A model generated the notes under the pieces. It was given only the letters and a program-made list of their open reading frames with translations. It made no database searches and was not told where the DNA came from. Source: Triplophysa rosa (lineage: Eukaryota > Chordata > Actinopteri > Cypriniformes > Nemacheilidae). Taken from it: a stretch of 64,000 bases of DNA. The position numbers were made by a program, and so were the translations under genes. The stretch lies in contig NC_079894.1 of assembly GCF_024868665.1 (NCBI RefSeq), positions 7,401,737 through 7,465,736 of the forward strand. The letters are read 5' to 3'. Below are positions 37,706 through 50,700 of this stretch, piece after piece (within the stretch, counting starts at the first letter, position 1; every line of letters starts with the position of its first letter).

Positions 37706-38918
37706 GCGTACTTTACAATATGCATATTCTGATTTCAGTAATAGACTACATGGAGTCTTAATATGCAATAATGTAATATTTACTCTATTAATTGTCCTTT
37801 TTACATTTGTGGATACATTTTTAACATTCTGTATAAGCATAAACTGGCATCTGTCCAAATGTACTGCCCTTTTATGAGAAGAGTCGAGTCATTTGCATGG
37901 AATGATTTCATGCTGTGACCAGTTCCCAAAAACATATTCTCCCTGTTACAGCCAAATGACCATAGCTGTGATCCATCGGTCCATTTTACCATCCCAATAT
38001 CACAAAAATGAAAAAATGCCAAACAGTGGGGAACGGCTTGTGCTGCGTGGACATGGGTTTTTATTTTTTAGGTGTGGTGATGCCCTCTGGGGGAAAATGC
38101 AACACATTGTTGCAAACTTAAAATTACACTTGTATACCACAAGTAAGAGATACAAGTGTCAAGCAATACAAGCATAAACATATCCAAAAGAACGATCATA
38201 TTATGATGCTACTGTGTACCTTCCTGGTCAACATGAAGATAAAACTGTGCCCATCCAATTACTAAGAAATTCATTTTACTGTCAATGACTTAACTCGGGC
38301 TAAGAGAGGATGAATCACGCAGTGCTTGGCATCAAGTAGGTGGAGATGGAGTATTATCCTTCCATCACTTAAATGAAACTGTTGCACTTTGATACAAGAA
38401 TCAATATTAATTTCAGTAAGGAACAGAGGCTTCAAACAAAGCCGCCTATCTGCTCGCTCTCATTGGTTCTTTTTATCAGGGCGAAATAACACTTGCTCAG
38501 CAGGAGAGAGAGAAAAGCTTTTCACTTCCCGACAAAGGAGCATAAACGTATAAATTATTTTGTATAAAAATATACAAACGTCTCCCATAGGAAAATATTA
38601 CATGAGGTTGCTCTTTCATAGCTCAGGGTTTGATGGAGTTCTCAGTTTTGTTTAATTTAAGTGTTAAATTAAAGCTCCCAAAATTTCTTAGGAAAATAGA
38701 AACAATTAAGACAATTGTTAAAACATTGTCTTGCTGTAAAATGAATAGTAATTTGGATTTCATATTGAATTCATATTGAAATCTCCAATAACATTGACTT
38801 TTGATTGCAGATGTGGCAAATGTTTGTGACATTTTTGAGATCTTATCTGAAACTCTAATGGAGACATTTATGAGATTTCTGGGACTTTTCTTAGGATCAA
38901 TATCTGAGACTCGGGGAC
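37706..38918. other. gene-free DNA, nothing recognised
   Basis: No exon or element end seen. Confidence 0.4.
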
Positions 38919-40653
38919 TTAAAGGACCAGTCAGCGAAATTTAGCAGCATCTAGTGGTAAGGTTGCGAACTGCAATCTATGGCTCTCTCCACCGCTCACC
39001 ACTCCCTTTTGAAGCATATTACGGTGGCTGACACAGGATAAACATGTCATCACGTTTTCACTTCTTTACCGAAGGAGATGACGTATTTACATTTATTCAT
39101 TTAGCAGACGCTTTTATCCAAAGCGACTTATAGAGAGTTCAGGGAGCAATAAGCGATATGTCATACAGGAGCAGTAATACAGTAGGTGCTAATACAAAGT
39201 TACTAGTTTCAACAAAAGCCAGAACAATACCTGTTGAGAGAAAGAGTTTTTTTTTGTCTGTCAAGTATTCACAGAAGAGATGGGTTTTAAGTAGTTTTTT
39301 GAATGTTGTGAGAGATGTGGTTGACCGTACTGAGTTAGGAAGAATGTTCCACCAGGAAGGAGTTGTGAAGGAGTATGAGCGGAAAAGCGATTTATTGCCC
39401 TTTTGAGAAGGCAATACAAGACGCCGCTCGTTTGCTGAACGTAGGGTTCTTGATGGGGTGTAGGAGTGTACGAGGGTGTGAAAGTATGCCGGTGCAGATC
39501 CAGTGATAGTCCTGTAGGCAAGCATTAGTGACTTGAATCTGCTACAGGCTTCAACTGGTAGCTAGTGGAGAGAGATTAAAAGGGGTGTCACGTGAGCCCT
39601 TTTGGGCTGTTGGAAGACGAGGCGTGCTGCTGTATTCTGAACCAGCTGATGTGGCTTGATAGCCTTTGCAGGAAGACCTTTAAGGAGAGCATTGCAGTAG
39701 TCCAACCTTGAGATTACCAGGGCCTGGACAAGGAGTTGTGCCGCATGCTCAGTGAGATAGGGTCTAATGTTGAATAAGGCATATCGGCATGACCGCGTTG
39801 TCTTTGCAATGTGATCATTGAAGGACAGCTGTTCATCAAATATGACTCCGAGGTTCCTGGCTGTTTTGGAAGGAGTGATTGTGGTATTGCCAAGTTGGAT
39901 GGTGCGATCGTGTTGCACTTTTCCTGGAAATAAGAGTAGTTCTGTCTTGGTAGGGTGCAGCTGGAGGTGATGCTCTTTCATCCAAGTTGAGATGTCTTCT
40001 AGGCCTGCTGTAATGCGAGCTGCTACAGAGGTATCGTCTGGGTGAAATGAGATGTAAATCTGGGTGTCGTCAGCATAACAGTGATTGGGGAAGCCGTGTG
40101 CCCGTATGATTGGTCCCAAGGATGTCGTGTAGATGGAAAAAGCAGCGGTCCAAGCACTGATCCCTGAGGGACCCCAGTGATCATGTGGTGAGCGGTGGAC
40201 AGCGAGCCCCTCCATGACACCCTGAAGGATCTGCCGGAGAGGTAGGATTTGAACCAGCGGAGAGGAGTGCCTGAGATTCTTAGAGATGACAGGGTTGCTA
40301 GCAGTATCTGGTGATTGACAGTGTCGAACGCTGCAAATAAGTCTAGCAGAATCAGGACTGAGGATTTAGATTCCGCCTTGGCTAGCCGGAGTGCTTCTGT
40401 GACCGATAGCAGTGCAGTCTCAGTGGAGTGGTTTGTTTATGTATTTATGTCCGTTTTGAGCTCCTGTAGAAACAACAGGGTGAATTCCATGTAAGGGGAC
40501 CTGCGGGGTATGTGGAAATAGCTGATTCAAAGGTAAGAAAAACATAACGCTTCATTATGTAAGGTCTTTATACACCTCTGAAGACATAGTTATTTATATT
40601 ATATTGCATTTCTGTCAATAGATCCTCCAAAAAATTACACACCGGTCCTTTAA
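38919..40653. mobile_element. TTAA-flanked TIR element carrying a LINE
   Basis: TTAA at 38919-38922 and 40650-40653; ends AGGACCAGT and ACCGGTCCT are inverted with one mismatch. The element proper is about 380 bp (38923-39089 and 40448-40649); the rest is an inserted LINE. TTAA duplication points to the piggyBac or Kolobok type. Confidence 0.75.
39083..40447 (-). mobile_element. L2-like LINE, 5'-truncated, with GTATTTA target duplication
   Basis: Insert 39090-40440 between GTATTTA repeats (39083-39089, 40441-40447). On the minus strand it encodes the C-terminal half of a LINE reverse transcriptase: [25 protein letters not shown], the YADD box in [12 protein letters not shown], then [14 protein letters not shown] and LVQNTAARLV. 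There is a frameshift right after GPLLF and a stop after LLISLH. The 3' end is AAGTCGCTTTGGATAAAAGC with an AATGTAAAT tail. Inactive. Confidence 0.85.
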
Positions 40654-41872
40654 GCAAAATACACTAAAGATATCTCATATGGGCTGCTTTTCAAAACTAC
40701 CAAACAGCCATGTTTTGTTAGGTTAAGACAGATTACTTCTTCTCAAGATAAATGCCAGCAACTTAATATATTCCTCCTACAAACACCTGATGGCAAATTG
40801 TTAAGAACTTACTTTTTAAGAATGTGTTTGAGACTTTGAGGGCTTCTTCACCTGTTGTGTTATTCACAGGTATCCTCTTTCGGATGTACAGTATGGATGA
40901 AGGTGGCAGTGGTTTGAGCGCTCAATCAACACCACTCCACCTTGCCCACAGTTTTCAAAATACCCTGACATGTTTTAATTGTGTGCCATTCACACATGCT
41001 ATGGTGTCATCTTAAATCATTCATATTGCATCAAAATGTCTTACAGCTTCTGCATACACTGCTTCTACATTATCAGCAGCATTAAAAGTGTCAAAAATCT
41101 CAATACGCAGCTTTTGGTGTGATATTTGGGACAGTGCTTGTCATCCTTTTTTGATAGCCTCTTGTTAGACCAAATAAAGATGCTGTTTATTAGCAGCGTT
41201 ATATTTAAAAACTATTTCACACAGGCATCACGATTTGTCAGAATGCAGAGAACGCTTTCAGGCCACCTTTTTTCTCTGAGAGCAAGAGAGAGCGGGGTTT
41301 GTAAGATTGGCTCATACCTCTGGATCCCGGATGGTTGGCAAAGAAACGTTTTAGTGACATATTTAGAGCAATGAATTGCTATGGTGATTCAGGAGAGACT
41401 ATCGTTTCCTTTAGAATTCATTTCGCAAAAACAATGCACCCTGTAGTGCAGGAAAGGGAATTGGAGGCCTTGTTATGAAGAAGGGAAGGAAATAATCTCA
41501 AAAACACCCACGTGATGTAAGAAAAATGTCTCTAATTTTTATTAACATGACCTATTTATTACTTAACCAACCTCGACTATAGTTTAGGATTTCATTATAC
41601 TAATGTACTACTGATAAAAAAAGACAACGCTGAACCTGAAATAGTTGTTTACTCCTGTTTAACAGATGGCCTTTAATTGTTTATGTATTCAACTAGGGCA
41701 TAAAGTTGCTGTTTTAGTATTCTGATTTATCTGATTTAGTCATGATATATTGGTATTGACAATAACTGTGATATTAATAACCGTGATATTGTGTAAATAC
41801 TCAACACAACTAAACAACACTATCTGCTTGAAACTTCAACATATAGTAAGTAGGTGGTGGTTTTGCACCTGT
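40654..41872. other. gene-free DNA, nothing recognised
   Basis: No supported feature. Confidence 0.4.
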
Positions 41873-42182
41873 TTAAAGTAATAATTCACCCAAAAATGAA
41901 AATTTTGTCATCATTCACTCACCCTCTTGTCATTTCAAACCTGTATGACTTTCTTCTGCTATCACAAAAGAAGATATTTTGAAAAATGTTGGTAACCGAA
42001 CAACAGTGCAACCCACTGGCTTCCATTGGTTTTGTGTCTATACAATCGAAGTCAAAAGGTCAATAGGCACTGCCGATGTTCGGTTCTTCAAAATATCTTA
42101 AGACTATTTTGCAACTCCAGAATAAACCATGTCATACCGGTTTTAAATGACAAGAGGGTGAGTAAATGATGACAGACTTTTA
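41873..42182. mobile_element. TTAA-type MITE, right end lost
   Basis: TTAA at 41873-41876, AGTAATAATTCACCCAAAAA, then ATTCACTCACCCTCTTGTCA, which pairs with TGACAAGAGGGTGAGTAAAT near 42150. The terminal right bases are missing. Confidence 0.7.
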
Positions 42183-43910
42183 TTTTTTTCATCACTATAA
42201 CACTTTGCCCAAAGAATCACAATGGACTCTCTCTCTTTCTCTCTCTCCCTACACAAATGAATTTGATTTATAGCATCTTATATTGTGGTAATAGCAATAG
42301 AGCATTATATATTGTGTTATTGATTATTTTGGCCACAATAATTGAGTAGTGAGACTTTTTGGATTTGTTTTCATAAATTTGTGCTGGAAAACTATATCTT
42401 CCTAAATCAACTTCACAACAGTTATAATAATCAATACCTTGGCAGAGGAGCAATTCAACAAGATGTTGATACAGGACATCTACTCATGGCGTTCCTAGAA
42501 GAAGAACTGTCAAAGGCTAAATTCATGCCAGCTCTGTTGAATTAAGATAACTTGTACAACACAATTAAAGTTCAAACCTATCTGTCTCATTGCGATAAGA
42601 CTTGGAACTTGACATTTAGAACGTGCTTGACATTTCTACGCGCGTTATTGGGTTCTAACACTGAAGGTAAGCCATCTTTTTCAACACTAGTAGAACATGA
42701 TGTCCTTTCAATTGCGAGAGCACAAAAATAGACTGGTGATAAAAAGGGAAGAAATGGAAAAAGTGTAACATGATTAGGAAGAATAGCCTTATGTGATCAA
42801 CCAGTTGATTGTAAGAGAAGAGAGCCAGAAATCGTGAGAGCTCATATATACAGCCAGAAGAAAAAAGTCATTTCCTTTGCTGTTTTTCTTGCTCTACTCA
42901 TGTAAGATATAAATAATGCCTTCAATTTAATCTATTATACACACATATAAGAAATGAATAAATGTGTGATTCAAACATCATAACACCTAGACCCGTCAAT
43001 ACAAATATAAGGTACAAATTCTTCTTTAAGTATGGAAAAAGTTAATGCTATCCATTAAAATCACAATCTAGGTTGGAGGTTGTAGAATCTATAGGTAAGA
43101 AGAGCATTTATCACAAACATAACTTTATTGTCCCAAGTCTCCATTTCAGTTTCTTATACACAAGTTTATATGACATAATCAACAGTGTTTCACATTCTCT
43201 TTTTTTAGGTTTGGACAAATTCCGTCAAGGAAACTCTGATACAAAATGGGTAAAAATGAACATTTTTAGATGAATCACGTGAATAAAAAATGCTGTAGTA
43301 TAAACCAAAGCTCTGATGAATTGCTGAAGGGTGAAGTCAGAGTGTTAGAAAAACTGTTAGACAGGAAGACAACAGGGACACAGAGCCTGTGAATATCAAG
43401 TGTACTGTAAGAGAACCGCAATACAAGGCTGGAGATATAAGGACTCCATCGGTATGATCAAAACAGTGTTCATGGACATCTGTAAAACTGTGATGCAACG
43501 CTCATCATCCTCACAGTATTTCTGCTAAATGCTAGTTAAAATGTCTGGAAAGAGGGTTTGCGGGGTGGAGAGTTTTTTAAAATGTAATGTTTATCAATAT
43601 ATCTCTTTCTGGTCCACTTTTGTAGCCAACGGCTTACAGTTTGGCTCCAGACTTTACTTGGATCAAAGTGAATAACCATGACAGAAAGAGAAAATAAAAG
43701 CAGTTCATGAGGCACTTTTCATATCAAAGGGGTATCTCAGAATCCTAGAAAAAGGATTTTTGGTTCATTTACTTGGAGATTTATAAAACCAACTTTAAAA
43801 TGCACAGATCTGTTTTACATTTTCTTCCAAATAATGAACAGAAGAGTGTAAATTATGCATGAGGTATAGGAAAGGCACATAGCCAACCTTACCACAGAAT
43901 TCTTCTCTAT
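42183..43910. other. gene-free DNA; may include the cadherin 3' UTR from about 43120
   Basis: No coding signal. A minus-strand AATAAA at 43124-43129 is the only 3'-end hint. Confidence 0.35.
43124..43129 (-). terminator. candidate polyadenylation signal for the cadherin
   Basis: TTTATT on the plus strand, AATAAA on the minus strand. It is the first such hexamer I found downstream of the cadherin stop. No transcript evidence; weak call. Confidence 0.3.
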
Positions 43911-44177
43911 TTAAAGGGACAGTTCACCCAAAAAATCATTTACTGACCCTCATGTCATTCCAAACCTGTAAGACTTTCTTTCTCCTGCAGAACACAAGAG
44001 AAGATATTTTAAGTAACCAGACAACACTGGCCCCCCATTGACTTCCATTGTGTATACACTAAACCACTGAGAAATTTCTCAAAATATCTTCTTTTGTATA
44101 CAAGTTCTTAACGACACAAAGGTGAATAAAAGGTGAATAAATGACAGAATTGTTTTTTTAGTGAACTATCCCTTTAA
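43911..44177. mobile_element. TTAA-flanked MITE, 58 bp from the cadherin stop codon
   Basis: TTAA at 43911-43914 and 44174-44177 around AGGGACAGTTCACCC...GTGAACTATCCCT. Probably lies in the cadherin 3' UTR. Confidence 0.8.
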
Positions 44178-44234
44178 GCGACATGCCCGGAATAAATAAA
44201 CACGGTTTTTCACACAGCTCTCTTAAAAAAGCCA

Positions 44235-44749
44235 TCAGTCGAGTCTCTCCTCAGTGTGTGGTCTAGTTTCTGAGTTCTCTGTGGCTTTAGACTCATGCTC
44301 TTTGAATATCCCGGCCAGTGTTTTGAAACGAGGACCCCAGCTTCTGTAATCCTCTTTGGAATCAAGCACCCAGGACTCGATGGAACTGAGGGATTCGGCC
44401 ACCGAGCCCTCTCCCTCATAGGCATATGTAACAAGAGAGTCATAAGGAGGTTCTGAGTTACTGATGTGGTCCTCATGGAGACAATGATGGATGTAGGCTC
44501 TGATGTCCTCGTCCTCTTCTGTCGACACGGGCACGCCACACTGATCATCCGATCTTATTTTTCGCGACTGCGCAGCCTCGTCAATGCCTTTGGGATTGCG
44601 CAGCGTCCCGATGTCAAAGGCTTGAGTATCTTCTTCACCACCGCCCTCGTCATCATAGTGGATCACATTGTCCCGTACGTCCTCTTTGGACGACATCAGG
44701 GTGTCCTTCTTTTTGTGTCTTCTTACACCTATATAGAGCATCACCATGA
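44235..44749 (-). CDS. cadherin terminal exon F: TM end and catenin-binding tail
   Basis: Acceptor AG at 44751-44750; stop TGA ends at 44235. It finishes the membrane helix (VMVMLYIGV), then a basic stop-transfer RRHKKK. The juxtamembrane p120-binding segment includes [16 protein letters not shown] and [11 protein letters not shown]; the beta-catenin-binding segment includes [27 protein letters not shown] and [15 protein letters not shown]. The middle ([19 protein letters not shown]) and the last 22 residues (from KEHESK to EERLD) are unlike CDH6/10, which end near a short GG-rich tail. A possible polyadenylation signal (minus AATAAA) lies at 43124-43129, implying a 3' UTR of about 1.1 kb that includes a MITE. 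Confidence 0.95.
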
Positions 44750-47700
44750 CTGCAAGACAGTAGAAAAAAGTGCTTTCAATAACCTGGGTTTCGGCAAAAT
44801 GCACATTGACGTAAAGTACATGCACACGCGACCCTTAAACAATAGAAGGCTTTTGAAAAGGGTCAGTCGTGTGTTTTAGAGCGATTAGCTGATTTTCTTT
44901 TTTCTTCTGACATGGGTTTTCAAACTGGAACTAAAGAGGAGGGCAGCCCGAGGGCAGCCGTAATGCAGTTCTGACATGCTGCCTGTCACCATCCTGGTGC
45001 CTCGCTCGTGCGAGACGAGGGGAGGTTGTTTTTCAGAGCTTTCATCTCCAACCTCAGAGGCAGTGGAGCTCGCTCGCCCCGCTCCACTCAAAGAATGAGA
45101 GAGAGGCACAGCTACAATAACTAAAGATTAGACCTAAAAATGTACGCTTAAATAAAAGAAACAGTGTGAAAAATGTACTTAATAAACCTGCATCTGTTAT
45201 TAGGGAAAACAATTATCATGCTTTTATATTCCAGTCTTGAAGAATATAAGGGAACAAACTGAATATTTATTCTGATCATTCATTTTGCTTTTGCGCCCCC
45301 AAGTGGCTGCAGTATAAAAATCATCATTTTCTGCCTGAGTTGATTTTCTCTAGTATTATTAAATTTTGCCTGGCAGTTTTTGACATTCCCAACCAACCAT
45401 TGACGCTCTTTTCTCCAAACCACATATATCTATATTTGTACATTATAACACTAGGACAACATGCTGTGTTTTATTGCCCACTTGTCCTGTCCTGTTATAA
45501 ATTTGGCTTGCAGTATTATTTTTGTCCTGTACTACCACCATCATACAGTATATCTATAATTTGCATTTAAATGCAGTTAATTAAAAACAAATCAATTTAT
45601 CAGGTTAAAACGTTAAATATTAAACAAACATTAAATAAATGTACCACCGACAAATATGAAGTCAATAGTAACCCCACCCTTTTTTGTCTTATTTTTCTTA
45701 TCATCTTTTTTAAAGTCCACATGAATTGCACCGTATGTCTGGTTATAAGGACACAGTATGTGTGGCACACAGCATCTCGCTCACCCAGCAGAATGACAAT
45801 GCACAGCAGTATGGCCATCACCGCTCCAGTACTGAGTCCCATGGGAAAGAAGACCGCTTCCGCACTGCAGGAAAGCATCGAGCCGTCTGTGTCGCAGGTA
45901 CACACCCGCACCAGCACCGTGCCCGTGCTGCTTCGGATCGGGTAGCCGCCGTCCTCCACCACTACCGGCACCAGGTACGCGTTTTGTTGCATTCTCCGAA
46001 ACCCCCCTCGTCTTGTCACCACTCCAGCTGTGTTATCTGAAATGAGACCATAAAAGCGCCTGTGATATTTGCAGATACAGTGGAGGCTGTTTTATTGTAC
46101 TTAATGCAACGGGAATGACTGATAATCACACACAGGTTGTCATAGATCATAACTTGGCATGCCTGCATTTCTCCGTTCCAGAATATTATGCATTCCAAAA
46201 ACTGGCTTTATTCCAGAATTAAGAAGAGAAGTGCATGGCTTTGAAGTAGAAATACGTACAGAAAAGTGGTTCTGGTTAAGGGGATAACAGATTGAGTTAC
46301 TCTGGGGAAAAGCATGGCACACCTCTCTGAGAGGAGATTCAGACGCAGCTGGTTTCCAAACAAAGCTAGGTTGCAAAACACTGGAGGTTTTCAGAAAGTG
46401 TTTCTAAGAGCATTTCTTCCATGGACTATAATTTGCAGTTTTATACTATACATTAAACTATACATTTAATAAAATCCTCCTTGTTCCGTCTAAGGCAAGC
46501 AGGACCACCCATTTTGATTCCTCCACTATAAAAACACTTGAAAACATGGCGGGCAGGCGCGTGGTGGTCTTTCGCTGTGGCCTTTGCTTAGCGTTCGTCG
46601 ATGTGTCAAAATGGGCTTGTTCTCGTCTGGAAGGTCGAATGACCCCGTCATCTGAGGTTTGTTACGCCTGAGCAAAACAGGGGATTTCTCTTGACAAGGT
46701 AGCAGCCATTAAAGCACACCTTGTGCCTGTATGGCTGCGTAGCCCTGAGTGACCCTGTCTATGTGAATCACGGTTGATGATATTCATGTGCTGAGAACGC
46801 AAGGGACCGAGTTTGGGAGCGAGTTAGAGAGGCTGCAGGCGTCTGTACAAATGGATCAGGCAGAGATGTGCAACTCTGGGACGCGAACGCTATCCACGGC
46901 ACAGCACTCATTTAGTTATTACAGACAGATCCTGTCCTCACAGTGGCAACTGTAATGTTCTTATAAAGTGGGGCATAGAAGCTATATATTGACTTAGCTT
47001 TTAGAACAACACCACAGCTGTTAAGTACATTCATCAGCTGTTGCTGTGGAGTTCAACTGAAGGCAAGATCATAACTGAAAAACTGACTGTCATCGAGCTT
47101 AATTGCAAAAATAATGGTTGTATTTTCCCTACACATTCTTAGCACCCCATCTACCATTGCAGTCTAACCTAAAACAGTTTATTATGGTACTTTCTGTAAA
47201 GTTTTGAAAAGGCATGCATTAATAAAAAGCGCTATATAAATAAGTGTAAATTGAATTGATGGTGGTCCCACCCCAAACTAATGCCGATAGTAAGCAATGT
47301 ACAGAACAAGAGTATGCATTCAGTAAGTAAATATGTCACAAACAATGATTTATGTATTGATAATCTATGCTAAAAATAATAAAAACACTGTACTGTCACA
47401 TGGCAGCTAACACACTGTCGATGATTACTAGCGATTCATTTATGTTCCCTTACAAAACAAGTATACTTGAAGTTAATTTCATTACATATTCTTAAGTAAA
47501 GTTCAAGTATATTTTAAGTATACTTTATAAGTATGCAGACATCAATGTACTTGAAGTATTTCAATAATACTAAGCACTAAATCGGCACTTTTTACTTGTG
47601 TTCAATGTTCAAATGTATAATACAGTGCAATGTAAGTGCTGAGTAAACTGATGGTTTAGTTCAATTTTAGTTTATGAGAGTACACTTTAAAGTATACATT

Positions 47701-50700
47701 CTGTAAATTAACAATTTAGTAGTTTTTATACTCAAAGTATACTTTTGTTTTCTTTATGTGAACGTAACACTATACTTGGCGTGGTACTATTGTTTAGTAT
47801 TTATATGCTACGTGCAGTATATTATATACTGTATTATATTGACACTTTACAGTCAGTTTAAAAAACAGTATAAAACTATATGAAAGTATTTACTCCGTTA
47901 AAAGATTAAACACAACTACTAGAAAACTATCCTTAGAATACTTCATTATACTCATCAGATTTGATCAGATCTCCATCATCAACATATTGAGTGTACGGCA
48001 AATACTATACTTTTCTGTAAGTATACATAAGCATTAATATATTATACTATATTTCCGAGAAGTGAATAAAAAGTAGAGTGAAATTATACTTTTCTTATGT
48101 TTAGTTTATTAGAAGTATACTAATAGCACACTTCTTATTTGTTTTGAAAATCACTAACATTTGACATTATGCTGTGGATGGCAGCTTTAACTCTCCCTAT
48201 AAATATATAGCCTACTTTAACCTCCAAAATGCATTATTTAGGCCTACCTTAAAATGGAACACTCAGGGTAATTTAACACCATAATACAATATATTTACTG
48301 TGAATATGTGTGGCTAAGTGATGAGTCATGTGCTTTCCAACTTACTTCCATAGTCCCTGATGGTGAAGTTTCTGGTTCTGATGTGCGAAGGGGATTTAAA
48401 GTAGAACCTGTGTTTTACGGCGGGCACATCTCTGTCTGTGGCGCTGATGATCTGAATCACCTAGAGAACAGATAATGACAAGCCAGTGATCTGAATAAAC
48501 AGCCTGAAAAAACACGCCCGAGAAGAGATTTCATGAAAGCATTTATAATGTTCAGAAGACAGAAACAGGCTGTAAGACTGACAGAGCAGACGCGCTCGAC
48601 TCATCGGGCCTCAGAGGAATCATTTGAGGTTGCTTGCATCAGCTCTTTAGAGCTCTGATGACTAAAGCGCGTGTCTGCTGAGTGAATGACAGCATGAAAC
48701 GCAGCGCAGAGACAATTGTTGCCAGTTTTTAAAGAAATCAGCGCTTCATCCGCTTAGTGGATTTTAAAATGTACAATAAATTAGCACAAATACATTTCCA
48801 CTAAATGATGTCTATTTTTTTGCTCTACGGTGACCAAACAGGTGAGCAAAAATAACAATGTTTTCATAATTCTTCTTTTGTTTTCTGCTAGTTAGCCATG
48901 AGACACTGACATGCAGCGTTTCACTGGGAGTGGCTCTTTATAAGCATGAAAGAAGAAGATCAAGGTACAGCTCACTCTTACATTAATTCACTCCAGGTCC
49001 AACAGGTCCAGCAGCTCACATGCACACTTACCTGGCCTACTTTTGCATTTTCACAGACAAATGTCTCGTATTCCAAAGCAAGTTCTGGAGGAAACTCATT
49101 GACATCCAACACCTTGATTGTGACAGTAACTTTGCTGGACAGCAGAGGGTTGTCTGAAAGATCAATCGGGATACTGTCCATGATTCACAGTCAGTGGATC
49201 AGTGGCAACATGTCAGTTGGAAAAGGAAATAAAGGTATCTAATATAAGCCTCTGGAATCTAATACAGCCGGTGAAGTGGCTCTCATTATATAACAAGTCA
49301 TTTTGTGGAATCTATTATAGCTACGTCAACTAAAAAGCTTGTAAAATGTCTATCAAATTCAAATCTTAAAAAACGGTTGTTGTTAATAGGTATTATTCAG
49401 CATGTTTTTTCCATTTTATTGAGTGATGCACTGCTGTATTTCCATTAATGTCCACTAGATGGGGATGTGTTCCTGGGTGTGTTTTACCCAGCAAGTCTTT
49501 TTTTGTGATTTACTGTACATAAAAATCATCCTACATAATGTAAAAACATTCTGTGAAGATATCACATTGATATTTTAATATTGACTAAGTAAACCAAGAC
49601 AAACATTGAAATCATAATGAAATTTAGTTGAAATGAAACTTTGATTCTCATTATCTCATAATTCAGATTGTGAGACTTCAGCCTGGTTTTCCCATAATAT
49701 GCATATCGTCGCTGCCATTCCGAAACATCATATGTCTAAATTAGATGGTTTTCTAGAAATGGAAAAAGAAAGTACTTTTTAAATGATTGCATACTGTGTT
49801 GTTGACAAGCACTTTTTAATACTTTTTATTTGTTAGATATTTGGAAAAAACCCAGTGATAATCATAAAGAGTGACTAATAATCAGGAGTTATGGCAAGAA
49901 ATAAAAATAATGAAATATGGAGATACGAGGATACTTCTATGCATGTCCACACATGTCACGCTGTATCTGTATGTGAATGAAACTTTGAAATCATACTTAC
50001 TAACTTTTGTTGCTACAACAGTGACGTTGTGTTCATCGTTTCTTTCTCTGTCCAGAGCTTCATTGACGGATAGAGTACCTTCATTTGGATCAATGTCAAA
50101 GTGGTTTATAGAGTGCGTTCTCCACTCAATAGAATACCTACAGATCAACACACCAAAGAAAACAGGGGAGGTATGGTAAAGCTACTGGGTTTTGAGTGTT
50201 TCGAGCAAGAAGGATAGAGGCTGTTCTATGGTCGTGTAATTGTGACAGATCAGTAATGAAAACACAAATTTTCTATACAAAACTAACCATCAGCTATGGG
50301 TTCTGTGATACATATGATCATTCTGCAATCATTTCTGTGAGAAATAATAGACATGAAACGTTCTAAGTGGGGAGAGTTAGTCATAATCATAAGTGTTTTT
50401 GTTATTGATGAATAAGCATCTAGAGCCAGAACTATATAGGGCTTTTCACACTTGAAATTGTTAACCCCGGGTTATTCTAAACCCCGGGTAAACAGAATCC
50501 TGGGTTATCTGTTTCACGTTTCACACTGCTTATAATTTACCAGGGGTTAAGAGATTACCCTGGGTATTCCTAACCTGATGTTTCACACTGTACATCACTA
50601 AACTCTGGGTTAACATTCTTATTTGCATATTTGCGGTGTCAACAGTCATGATTGGATAAATACTGCAGCGTCAAACTGACTGAATAAAAATAGTGTGTGG

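Noticed and set aside
45600..45784. Extension of the cadherin exon to about 45600
   Set aside because: Open reading continues past the donor GT at 45784, but the 252-bp exon and the in-frame next exon show it is intron.
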